NCBI GenBank assembly: GCA_019057975.1
Contig: JAHLWJ010000130.1
Location: 1-11,872, forward strand
From: Promethearchaeota archaeon
GTDB lineage: Archaea > Asgardarchaeota > Lokiarchaeia > Sigynarchaeales > SOKP01
DNA: 11,872 nt
Reading direction: 5' to 3'
The notes beneath the pieces were generated by a model. It was not told the origin of the DNA. It searched no databases and saw nothing but the letters and a program-made list of their open reading frames with translations. Positions 1-6,372 of this stretch are shown here, in pieces. Numbering within the stretch: the first letter of the stretch is position 1; every line of letters starts with the position of its first letter. The position numbers were made by a program, and so were the translations under genes.

Positions 1-818
1 TTTATTCTTTTAACTTCCTCTTCAATAATCGGAATTGAAATTTGCTCTTTTCCAGTAATTAATCTTTTGCGAAAGATTTCTTTAATATTTTTTATCCATC
101 CTTCGATCCATGGATAATTGCCTACTTTTTCCGGATCTTTAATTAATATTTCTTTCCGTTCAACTATTATCAGGTCATCAGGACAAGAATTTTCACAAGC
201 TCCACAATAGAAGCATTCATCTTCGTTGCATGCAATTTTCCCATATTTTTTTACATCCACTGCTTTTTCCGGGATAAAAAAAGATTCTGTGGGGCATATA
301 TTAACACAAGCTTTGCAGCCCTGAGGATCACACTTATGTAGCATATTTTTTTTTATTATAACTTCTCCTTTTAATGGAGAATCTATTGAGAAACAATGAG
401 TTGGACATTCTTTTTCGATTTTAAAATAATTCTGTATCTGATTTCTGTCTCTTACTTTTAAACATAAAAGACATACATCATTTTTTTTGTCCTCGATGCA
501 TTTATTCATATCAATTTTAAAAAATTTACCAATTGATGGATACTGTTTTAAATCTATTTGTCCCTCAGGCTCAATATTCTCATGAAACGCATCATTTGGA
601 CATATAACCGCACAAAGCATACAATAACAACATTTCTCATAATCAATTAAGATTTTTGGATTAGCATCATCTAGAATTTCTTGAGCAATCTCAGGAATCG
701 GTCCAAGTTCAATAGCATCTGTTGGACATATTAATTTGCATAAAGAACATCCTATACATTTCTTTATGTCATATACAAGCTTTTTGTCTACATTTTGATA
801 TTTCCATGTAAGAATCAA
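1..818 (-). CDS. Polyferredoxin with five 4Fe-4S-type cysteine clusters (FwdF-like), partial at left edge
   Basis: This reading frame is open through the left edge, so the C-terminus is missing; 272 codons are visible from the TTG at 818. Cysteine clusters, counted from that TTG: C21/24/27/31-P and C63/66/69/73-P are canonical CxxCxxCxxxCP. C107/116/119/138-P is stretched. C163/168/171/175-P has a CxxxxC start. C202/205/208/212-P is canonical. The layout, with a GPIPEIA linker after cluster 1, resembles polyferredoxin subunits such as FwdF of formylmethanofuran dehydrogenase, which carry electrons between redox subunits in the cytoplasm. The partner enzyme is inferred, not seen. The start is unresolved. 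Coding-like acidic sequence continues upstream in frame to a TGA TGA pair at 914-909 without an ATG, GTG or TTG before 818. An ATG at 912 lies one base out of frame. TTG 818 lacks a Shine-Dalgarno site, so the real N-terminus is probably near 912. Confidence 0.8.
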   Translation of the reverse strand, partial: MILTWKYQNVDKKLVYDIKKCIGCSLCKLICPTDAIELGPIPEIAQEILDDANPKILIDYEKCCYCMLCAVICPNDAFHENIEPEGQIDLKQYPSIGKFFKIDMNKCIEDKKNDVCLLCLKVRDRNQIQNYFKIEKECPTHCFSIDSPLKGEVIIKKNMLHKCDPQGCKACVNICPTESFFIPEKAVDVKKYGKIACNEDECFYCGACENSCPDDLIIVERKEILIKDPEKVGNYPWIEGWIKNIKEIFRKRLITGKEQISIPIIEEEVKRI

Positions 819-956
819 TTGATCTGGGACAATTTCTATAGCTTTAATAATCTCTTCTTCTTTTTCTTCTTGATCTTTATCATCTGGAGAGACTTTAGAA
901 ATTTTAAATCATCAACTCACTGAAAGTACTTTGTAGTAAATGTTTTATTTTGAAGC

Positions 957-966
957 TTATAAATAA
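957..966 (-). promoter_or_regulatory. Candidate TATA box for the polyferredoxin gene
   Basis: On the minus strand the bases read TTATTTATAA. A start site about 26 nt downstream would fall near 937, leaving a leader of about 25 nt to the out-of-frame ATG at 912 and about 120 nt to TTG 818. This favours a translation start near 912. The surroundings are very AT-rich, so a chance match is possible. Confidence 0.35.
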
Positions 967-1117
967 GATATAATTTTAATAATAAAATAATGGTTTCCTA
1001 TTTTCTTGTTAAAAATCTAATTTAAAAAAATTTTAAATAAATATCTGGGGATAAACTACACAACACAATAAATTTTTGTTCTAATTATAATAATTTTTTC
1101 TTTAAAATAAGTTTTAG

Positions 1118-1183
1118 TGTGAGAATTAGTCTTGCTAGGCGACATATATCGACAATATAAGTTTAACAAGCCTAACTCTCATA
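1118..1183 (+). repeat. Long imperfect inverted repeat / RNA hairpin candidate
   Basis: Bases 1118-1140 pair with 1161-1183 at 20 of 23 positions, leaving a 20-nt loop (1141-1160). The unpaired positions are 1125/1176, 1130/1171 and 1135/1166. Three of the pairs are G.U on the plus-strand RNA (1119/1182, 1138/1163, 1139/1162). They would be C.A mismatches on the minus strand, so if this is an RNA it is more likely read from the plus strand. The loop contains CGAC twice. It does not fit a tRNA, because there is no T-loop signature. It could be a small RNA, a leader structure or a remnant of a mobile element. Confidence 0.5.
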
Positions 1184-1308
1184 ATTTCGGTATTTTGGTT
1201 AATTTATAGGTTTCATGATTATATTTTATAAAATTACTTTTAACTTTTATGTCAATTGGGGAGAGTTATACCTTATTCTTTAAATAAACCGCTAAGTCTA
1301 AAGAAATT

Positions 1309-1343
1309 TATGTAATTGATTATAACATTTTTGTAATTACATA
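1309..1343. repeat. Perfect 9-bp inverted repeat with 17-nt spacer
   Basis: TATGTAATT at 1309-1317 is matched by AATTACATA at 1335-1343. It lies about 150 nt ahead of the receiver gene. It could be a hairpin in a leader or a protein-binding site. The arms are AT-rich, so coincidence is possible. Confidence 0.35.
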
Positions 1344-1478
1344 CCAATAAATATGAAAAATTCTGTACTTGATTTGCAAATAGCATCTATTTAAAAATGG
1401 TATTCCAAATAAGTTTATTTTGAGTGTAGAAGCAATAAAACCTTTCTTTAGGATATTAACAGATTTTATTTGATTCAT

Positions 1479-1484
1479 GAGGTG
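1479..1484 (+). promoter_or_regulatory. Shine-Dalgarno site deciding the receiver start
   Basis: GAGGTG matches the archaeal 16S anti-Shine-Dalgarno complement. GAGGT ends 7 nt before the in-frame ATA at 1491. The next in-frame ATG (1557) is 73 nt away and would remove essential receiver residues. Confidence 0.6.
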
Positions 1485-1490
1485 TTCTAA

Positions 1491-1871
1491 ATAATAAAAA
1501 TCTTTATTGCAGAGGATGACAGAGATCTTCAAAGTTGTTATGAATTACTTCTAAATATGTCAGGATTTCAAGTAATAGGAATTGCAAATAATGGAGATGA
1601 GGCGATTGAAATGTTTAAGAATTTTGAAGTAAAGCCAGATATTATTATTCTAGATTATCGAATGCCTATTAAAAACGGAATTGATGCTTTAATAGCAATC
1701 TTAGAAATTGATAAAAACTCAAGAATTATCTTCGCAAGTGCAGACAGGACGATAAAAGAGAGGGCTTATCTTCATGGAGCGATAGGATTTTTAGATAAAC
1801 CTTTTACACACAAGAAATTAATAACTATATTGAATGATTGCTTAAATATGTCAAGACCAATTAATATTTAA
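1491..1871 (+). CDS. Stand-alone response-regulator receiver (CheY-like), probable ATA start
   Basis: A single receiver domain of 126 residues with no output domain. Numbered from ATA 1491, the acidic pair is D9-D10 (in AEDD), the phosphoacceptor is D55 (ILDYRMP), the switch Ser/Thr position is S83 (FASAD), and the conserved lysine is K103 (LDKPF). All the phosphotransfer residues are therefore present. Starting at the ATG at 1557 would delete beta-1 and the acidic pair, so the gene must begin upstream. The frame is closed by TAA at 1488-1490 and contains no ATG, GTG or TTG before 1557, only ATA at 1491 and 1494. A GAGGT site sits 7 nt before 1491. The role is inferred: phosphorylation-dependent signalling by protein contact. 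The partner kinase is unknown; the kinase at the right edge is nearly 9 kb away. It is convergent with the HExxH gene. Confidence 0.85.
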   Translation: MIKIFIAEDDRDLQSCYELLLNMSGFQVIGIANNGDEAIEMFKNFEVKPDIIILDYRMPIKNGIDALIAILEIDKNSRIIFASADRTIKERAYLHGAIGFLDKPFTHKKLITILNDCLNMSRPINI

Positions 1872-1953
1872 AATAATTAGATAAAAAGTTCGCAATAAAA
1901 CATTTTAAATAGGGTACTGTTCTGTTAATGGACCTATATACTATTATTCAAAA

Positions 1954-2454
1954 TTATGAATAATAATCATAGCTTTCTCGATCAAAATCATAAATATATT
2001 CTATTGGTATACCATCAGGTTGAAGATCTGGAGGAGCATAAATTAACCTTAAATTAGGAAAATACGTTCCGATCCCTTTTCTTGCAAGTAAAATAGCAGG
2101 ATGATCAGCATCCTTAAATATTTCTTCACTTATTCTCAATGTAATATCCCTACACTGTTGTTCATTTAATACACCTAAAGAATGGACATACTCATGTAAA
2201 AGAATATGATAAGTGTACGCCCAAACAATTTCATAAGGTTGTTGATCAAAAAGTATTTTTAAAGGTGTTTTATTCATAACAATATCAGTTCCTGGAGAGA
2301 AATGCATGCCACCTATAAACCCTCCTCTATACATCCCCATTTCGACTAATCCTAAAGTTAGACCAGCTCTTTGGCGCCCAGTTACTCTTCGAACATCTTT
2401 CTTTACTCGCTCGAAAATTTTCGGCATTTGTTTCTTTAGATCTTCAAGATTTAT
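1954..2454 (-). CDS. Small HExxH protein, predicted zinc metalloprotease, last gene of the hsp20-cdc48 cluster
   Basis: This is a 166-residue soluble protein if started at ATA 2454, or 157 if started at ATG 2427. The motif HEYVH (residues 87-91 of the longer form) sits in a hydrophobic helix (YHILLHEYVHSLG), as in zincin proteases, where the two His bind zinc and Glu activates water. E98 (HExxHxxGxxxE spacing) and H118 are possible third ligands; neither is proven. There is no signal peptide or membrane segment, so it should be cytoplasmic. I recall similar HExxH proteins in other archaea but know no assigned function. It follows the regulator gene after a short gap and is probably co-transcribed, suggesting a role in protein quality control. 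The ATA start is preferred because GAGGT lies 7 nt before it, while ATG 2427 has no nearby ribosome-binding site. Catalysis is inferred from the motif only. Confidence 0.7.
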   Translation of the reverse strand: MNLEDLKKQMPKIFERVKKDVRRVTGRQRAGLTLGLVEMGMYRGGFIGGMHFSPGTDIVMNKTPLKILFDQQPYEIVWAYTYHILLHEYVHSLGVLNEQQCRDITLRISEEIFKDADHPAILLARKGIGTYFPNLRLIYAPPDLQPDGIPIEYIYDFDRESYDYYS

Positions 2455-2460
2455 TTTAAA

Positions 2461-2466
2461 TACCTC
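2461..2466 (-). promoter_or_regulatory. Shine-Dalgarno site ahead of the HExxH gene
   Basis: The minus strand reads GAGGTA. GAGGT is followed by 7 nt and then ATA (2454-2452), the same spacing as GAGGT-N7-ATG of the regulator gene just upstream. It is 34 nt from ATG 2427, too far to serve that codon. Confidence 0.55.
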
Positions 2467-2486
2467 ATTAAATATGTGCTTTTTTC

Positions 2487-3272
2487 CTATATATCAAAAA
2501 TCCAATCATCTTCATCTTCCGTTAGAAAATCCATCTTGCTGGTTAAATCTCTAAGTAAATGTCGAATAGTTACTTTTGTCATATCTCTACGAATAGGTCC
2601 CATCTCTGAGAAGAACATATCATCTAATAAATTATCAATATTTATTCTTTTGAAATATCTAGCAGGATTGTAAAAAAGCGTGTAAAAAATTTCTTTTTCT
2701 AGATTGGGTTGTTCTTTAGTTTTAAGACTCTCATCATATTGTTCAGTCATTAAGTTTTTTATTTCAATAATAAAGCATTCTTTATTATGCAATAAAGCAT
2801 TTCTTTTTTTCTCTAAAATACTTGTTTTTTGCTCTATTTCTTTTATTTTCTCCCCGATAAATCTGAATTTTTGATTAGTACTTTTGATCTTTTGATAATC
2901 AACATGACATCCTGTATTTCTAAGTTCTAAATTTTCTCGATTATCATCTGCTTTTGATACATTATAATTTATACTGTAATAATCTGGTGTGATATTAATT
3001 CTTAAAGATAGATTACTCTTAATTCGATATTTAATATTCCTTGGATCCTCACCATAACTTTCTAATATACCATATTCTGAGAGCATTTTAAGTTGGGAGT
3101 GAATTGCCTGCCTTGATATCTTTTTTCCGAATGAAGCTGCTAACTCGGAAGCTCCAAGAGGAACTTTCGCCAACTTCGATAAAATAATCCTTCGTGTTGG
3201 ATTACCTAATATTTCAAGTAAATTATCCAAACTAAGAAATAAATCCATTCCTTTTTGTTCTTCCACTTCCAT
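2487..3272 (-). CDS. Winged-helix (ArsR-fold) transcription regulator, HSR1-like heat-shock regulator candidate
   Basis: 261 residues. Residues about 16-84 form an ArsR-type winged helix: the ILGNPTRRIILSKL helix, a GASELAASF segment, a recognition-helix region around SRQAIHSQLKMLSEYGIL, and a wing ending at YRI. Residues about 139-162 are a likely coiled coil (dimerisation), followed by an acidic C-terminal domain ending in EDDWIFDI. No metal-binding cysteine pair of classic ArsR sensors is evident. As I recall, Archaeoglobus fulgidus has a heat-shock regulator (HSR1) in one operon with Cdc48 and Hsp20, binding a palindrome with a 5-nt spacer. The same gene set occurs here, so an autorepressor role is inferred. 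The start is well supported: GAGGT at 3284-3280, 7 nt before ATG. It lies 50 nt after cdc48 with no oligo-T between them. Confidence 0.85.
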   Translation of the reverse strand: MEVEEQKGMDLFLSLDNLLEILGNPTRRIILSKLAKVPLGASELAASFGKKISRQAIHSQLKMLSEYGILESYGEDPRNIKYRIKSNLSLRINITPDYYSINYNVSKADDNRENLELRNTGCHVDYQKIKSTNQKFRFIGEKIKEIEQKTSILEKKRNALLHNKECFIIEIKNLMTEQYDESLKTKEQPNLEKEIFYTLFYNPARYFKRINIDNLLDDMFFSEMGPIRRDMTKVTIRHLLRDLTSKMDFLTEDEDDWIFDI

Positions 3273-3279
3273 TAAGTTT

Positions 3280-3284
3280 ACCTC
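3280..3284 (-). promoter_or_regulatory. Shine-Dalgarno site of the regulator gene
   Basis: GAGGT on the minus strand, 7 nt before ATG 3272. It matters as the internal reference for the two GAGGT-N7-ATA starts elsewhere in the window. Confidence 0.6.
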
Positions 3285-3322
3285 TTTTTTTTATCTTTAG
3301 TTTCTCGATTATTAATATTTTT

Positions 3323-5548
3323 TTATCTATACAATCCTTCTGAGGGTTCTTTTGAATATATTTCATGAGATTTTTTCGCTTTATCAGCAGATTTTAATAT
3401 TTTTGCCAGAGCATCATCGAATTCAGCACGAGTGATTTTTACATTTCTCACGGAGCCAGCATCTTGAGTATTGATCTTGGAATCTAATACAGCCTTACGA
3501 ATTGTTAGAAGTGTTGCTTCTTCACATATTGCCTGGATGTCAGCACCAGTATAATTTTCTATATCTTGTGCCATTTTATTTATATCCACATCAGAAGCCA
3601 GTGGTTTATTTCTAAGATGAATTTTAAATATCTTCACTCGTGCATCTTTATCTGGCATCGGTATATCTATATGTCTTCCAAACCTTCCTGAACGTAATAG
3701 AGCAGGATCAAGCATATCAGGTCTGTTGGTTGCTGCAAGTAATATAACATCTTTTAATCCTTCTAAACCATCCATCTCTGTTAACAATTGCGATACAACT
3801 TGCTCAGTAACTTGAGAGCCAGCAAATCTTCCTCGCATTCCGGCGATAGCATCGATTTCATCAAAAAATATGATACAAGGAGCTGTTGTTCTCGCCTTTC
3901 GAAATGTTTCTCTAACAGCTTTTTCGCTTTCACCAACCCATTTTGATAAAAACTCAGGACCTTTAACAGAAATGAAATTTATCTCACTTTCATGAGCTAA
4001 AGCTTTTGCCAATAATGTCTTTCCTGTTCCAGGAGGTCCTAATAATAGGATCCCATTTGGAGGTTTTGAATTTAAATGAGTATACAATTCAGGGTACTTA
4101 AACGGCCATTCAATTACCTCTTTTAGCTGCTGTATAGCTTCTTCCAAACCACCAATATCTTCCCATGTCTCAGTAGGTTGACTTATTAATACTTCTCTTA
4201 AAGCTGAAGGCTCGATACTATTTAATGCAGTTTGAAAATCTTTCATATAAATTTGAAGATCCATTAGTATTTCAGGTGGAATTGGTTTATCTAAATCAAT
4301 TTTTGGCAATATTTCTCTTATTGCTAACATTGCAGCTTCTTTTGCTAATGATTCAACATCTGCACCAACAAAACCATGCGTTTTTTCAGCCATAAGACGT
4401 AGATCAACATCGCTATGTAAGGGCATACCACGAGTATGAATTAATAAGACTTCATACCTACCATCTGTATCTGGAACTCCAATTTCAATTTCTCTATCAA
4501 ATCTACCGGGGCGTCGAAGTGCAGGATCAATATCATTTACGCGGTTTGTTGCTCCAATAACAATAATTTCTCCTCTTCCTTCTAAGCCATCTAATAATGA
4601 AAGTAACTGAGCAACGACTCTTCTTTCTACTTCACCGGTGACTTCTCCTCTTTTAGGCGCGATTGAATCAAGTTCATCGATAAAGATTATTGAAGGAGCC
4701 ATTTCTTTCGCTTCTTCAAACAATTTTCTTAAGTTTTCTTCACTTTGACCGTAAAATTTACTCATAATTTCGGGTCCACTTATTGTTATAAAATGTGCTT
4801 CAGTTTCATATGCAACTGCTCGTGCAAGTAAAGTTTTTCCTGTACCAGGTGGACCATGAAGTAAAACGCCTTTTGGTGGATCAATTCCTATACGTTTAAA
4901 TAATTCAGGATGTCTTATAGGTAATTCAATCATTTCACGTATTTTTTGAATTTCTTCTTCTAAACCACCAATATCTTCATAGGTTACTCTTCTACTTTCT
5001 AATTCCTCTAATTCTTTGTGAGTTTTCTCAGAAATCGTAATTTTCGTTTCTAAATGAATTCTAACAGCAGCAGCTTTAGGAGCAAAATCTACTACGATAA
5101 AATCAATCCTTCTACCCATCGCATTAAAACTCAATATATCACCTTTAGTAATAACGCGATTTTCTAGCATTCGAACTAATTGTTCAGATCTCCTTAAGAT
5201 GACTGACTCTTCTACCCCAGCAAACGTTATTCTGTCAGCTAAACTAGCATCAATTTTCTGTATTTCAACAATATCATCTATAGATGCACTTAAATTCCTT
5301 CTTAATGAAGAATCTATTCTGATTGAATTAGAACCTCTATCTTCATCTTTCCCGGGGTATAATAGTGCGGCAGTTTTTTTTCCCGCCATAGGATGAGCAA
5401 TTTCAATAACGTCTCCGGTTTTAAGATTCATTTCCATAATTACATCAGGATCAATTCTTATCCTACCTCTCCCTGCATCACCCTTATATGCATCTTTAAT
5501 TCTTACTTTTCTTCTATTTCCCCTAGATTCGTGAGTTATTTCGCTCAT
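3323..5548 (-). CDS. cdc48: Cdc48/VAT/p97-type double-ring AAA+ ATPase
   Basis: 741 residues, the usual length for archaeal Cdc48 (VAT). Residues about 10-185 are the N-terminal substrate/cofactor-binding domain (double-psi barrel plus second lobe). D1 has Walker A GPPGTGKT at 232-239, pore motif KFYG at about 264-267 and Walker B IIFIDE at 287-292. D2 has Walker A at 504-511, KWVG at about 536-539 and Walker B IIFFDE at 559-564. Both rings look catalytically intact. The D2 arginine-finger segment reads RSGRFGRH where most family members have RPGRFDR, a small oddity. It unfolds proteins by threading them through the hexamer pore in the cytoplasm. The last three residues, Leu-Tyr-Arg, fit the HbYX motif that docks ATPases on the 20S proteasome. 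It lies 61 nt after hsp20, separated by a T9 run. No clear Shine-Dalgarno precedes ATG 5548; tandem TGA codons close the frame just upstream. Confidence 0.97.
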   Translation of the reverse strand: MSEITHESRGNRRKVRIKDAYKGDAGRGRIRIDPDVIMEMNLKTGDVIEIAHPMAGKKTAALLYPGKDEDRGSNSIRIDSSLRRNLSASIDDIVEIQKIDASLADRITFAGVEESVILRRSEQLVRMLENRVITKGDILSFNAMGRRIDFIVVDFAPKAAAVRIHLETKITISEKTHKELEELESRRVTYEDIGGLEEEIQKIREMIELPIRHPELFKRIGIDPPKGVLLHGPPGTGKTLLARAVAYETEAHFITISGPEIMSKFYGQSEENLRKLFEEAKEMAPSIIFIDELDSIAPKRGEVTGEVERRVVAQLLSLLDGLEGRGEIIVIGATNRVNDIDPALRRPGRFDREIEIGVPDTDGRYEVLLIHTRGMPLHSDVDLRLMAEKTHGFVGADVESLAKEAAMLAIREILPKIDLDKPIPPEILMDLQIYMKDFQTALNSIEPSALREVLISQPTETWEDIGGLEEAIQQLKEVIEWPFKYPELYTHLNSKPPNGILLLGPPGTGKTLLAKALAHESEINFISVKGPEFLSKWVGESEKAVRETFRKARTTAPCIIFFDEIDAIAGMRGRFAGSQVTEQVVSQLLTEMDGLEGLKDVILLAATNRPDMLDPALLRSGRFGRHIDIPMPDKDARVKIFKIHLRNKPLASDVDINKMAQDIENYTGADIQAICEEATLLTIRKAVLDSKINTQDAGSVRNVKITRAEFDDALAKILKSADKAKKSHEIYSKEPSEGLYR

Positions 5549-5600
5549 ACTTTTTCATCATTTTATTTTATGATTTTATCTCTATTCTAAATATAATAAT

Positions 5601-5609
5601 AAAAAAAAA
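5601..5609 (-). terminator. Oligo-T (T9) terminator or attenuator directly after hsp20
   Basis: The nine bases following the hsp20 stop are all T on the coding strand. Oligo-T runs terminate archaeal transcription, often incompletely. Here it could yield an abundant hsp20-only transcript and a rarer read-through into cdc48. Whether cdc48 also has its own promoter in the 61-nt gap is unclear. Confidence 0.5.
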
Positions 5610-6233
5610 TTATTTAACTGCTTCGCTTACCTTTATTATTGCTATGCCATTATTTACTTCTATTTCATATTCCGTTTCTGAAGACTTAAAAGGTAAATTT
5701 ACAGACTTCATAAACCTACGCTTTTCCGTTTCTGCTGTAAATATTAATTTTTTTCCCTTATTTTCAAATCTAATATTGATATTAGATTCATCCATTCCTG
5801 GAATTTCAATCATAATTTCGGAAAAACCTTCATTTTCACAGATTTCGGCATATGGTTCCAAATCATAAGTTCCAACATCTGCTTCCTTCTTCAGAGAAGT
5901 TTCCAATGAAAGCTTACTAGCATCAATTTCTTTCTTGGATGGTGAATTATATAAATCTTTTAATTTAGGAACCTTGGACAAATCAATATTTCTTAAATAT
6001 TCATGTATATTTTTATCATCAAGATTACCTTCAACTTTTATCTCTGGTTTATCCATTCCTGGCTCATAATGGTATGATATCTTAAAACTCTTAACCTTCT
6101 CATCATTGGGTTTCTTTTCTAAATCTCTATCTGACTCTGGAATAAATAAAAAATCCACGTCAAACATATCAGAATCTAATTTAAAGTATCTCATTATCCT
6201 ATCAATAAAATCATCAAAATCATTACTCATCAT
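5610..6233 (-). CDS. hsp20: Small heat-shock protein, Hsp20/alpha-crystallin family
   Basis: 207 residues. The alpha-crystallin domain covers about 125-203, with the signature segment FSEIMIEIPGMDESNINIRF and the final strand around NNGIAIIKV. The roughly 120-residue N-terminal part is long and charged (FKISYHYEPGMDKPEIKVEG is recognisable in archaeal homologues near cdc48, from memory). The protein stops soon after the last strand, with no C-terminal tail carrying an I-x-I anchor, so oligomer assembly may differ from classic 24-mers. It acts as an ATP-independent holdase in the cytoplasm, passing clients to Cdc48 or refolding systems. It is the first gene of the cluster, with a TATA box and a palindrome upstream. 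There are two adjacent ATGs (6233, 6230). The GGTG at 6241-6238 is 4 nt from the first and 7 nt from the second, so the second may be used. Confidence 0.9.
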   Translation of the reverse strand: MMSNDFDDFIDRIMRYFKLDSDMFDVDFLFIPESDRDLEKKPNDEKVKSFKISYHYEPGMDKPEIKVEGNLDDKNIHEYLRNIDLSKVPKLKDLYNSPSKKEIDASKLSLETSLKKEADVGTYDLEPYAEICENEGFSEIMIEIPGMDESNINIRFENKGKKLIFTAETEKRRFMKSVNLPFKSSETEYEIEVNNGIAIIKVSEAVK

Positions 6234-6255
6234 TTACCACCTTAATTTTGGAAAC

Positions 6256-6272
6256 GTCAATCTTTAATTGAC
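6256..6272. promoter_or_regulatory. Candidate operator: GTCAAT-N5-ATTGAC palindrome
   Basis: Perfect 6-bp inverted repeat (6256-6261 and 6267-6272) with the spacer CTTTA. It lies 23 nt before the hsp20 ATG and about 15-30 nt after the expected transcription start, where a bound repressor would block polymerase. The 5-nt spacer matches the architecture I recall for the Archaeoglobus HSR1 site (CTAAC-N5-GTTAG). I saw no second full copy in an intergenic part of this window. Confidence 0.5.
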
Positions 6273-6308
6273 AACAAATTGCATTACGATTAAAATATGC
6301 TAAACGAT

Positions 6309-6319
6309 CTATAAAAACT
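6309..6319 (-). promoter_or_regulatory. Candidate TATA box of the hsp20-cdc48 cluster
   Basis: The minus strand reads AGTTTTTATAG. A start about 26 nt downstream, near 6287, gives a leader of about 54 nt that contains the palindrome and the ribosome-binding site. Purine-rich GATAAG just upstream could be the BRE. Confidence 0.45.
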
Positions 6320-6372
6320 TATCGATTCTTAAAAATAAGGAAGGAAGGCACCAAATATTAGTTTAGTCGATG

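Larger units (their letters stand above)
913..1490. other. Gene-free AT-rich intergenic region between divergent genes
   Basis: I see no credible protein gene on either strand. The only ORF of note (1320-1532, minus) overlaps the receiver gene antisense and has the composition of random AT-rich sequence. The region holds the long imperfect hairpin at 1118-1183, a perfect inverted repeat at 1309-1343, and a palindromic TATA-like ATTTTATAAAAT at about 1223-1234 that could work in either direction. It must carry the promoters of the flanking divergent genes. A small RNA gene is possible but not demonstrated. Confidence 0.6.

Noticed and set aside
1118..1183. tRNA or CRISPR repeat at the long hairpin
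   Set aside because: There is no T-loop, anticodon arm or CCA pattern for a tRNA, and no regularly spaced direct repeats for a CRISPR array.
1320..1532. 70-residue minus-strand ORF in the intergenic region
   Set aside because: It overlaps the N-terminal coding part of the receiver antisense, has no recognisable motif and no ribosome-binding site, and its Ile/Leu/Lys/Asn composition is what random AT-rich DNA gives.
1557..1871. Receiver gene starting at ATG 1557
   Set aside because: That start would remove the first beta strand and the acidic residues D9-D10 needed for phosphorylation. Clear receiver sequence continues upstream to 1491.
1872..1953. Possible terminator hairpin (TAGG...CCTA) between the convergent receiver and HExxH genes
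   Set aside because: Only four base pairs form and there is no adjacent long T run on either strand.
2306..2673. Two plus-strand ORFs of 82 and 65 residues
   Set aside because: They are antisense shadows of the HExxH and regulator genes and show no protein-like features.
6338..6351. GGAA-type short tandem run (aaggaaggaagg)
   Set aside because: Three imperfect units of four bases can arise by chance, and no function or ribosome-binding role fits, since no plus-strand gene follows.
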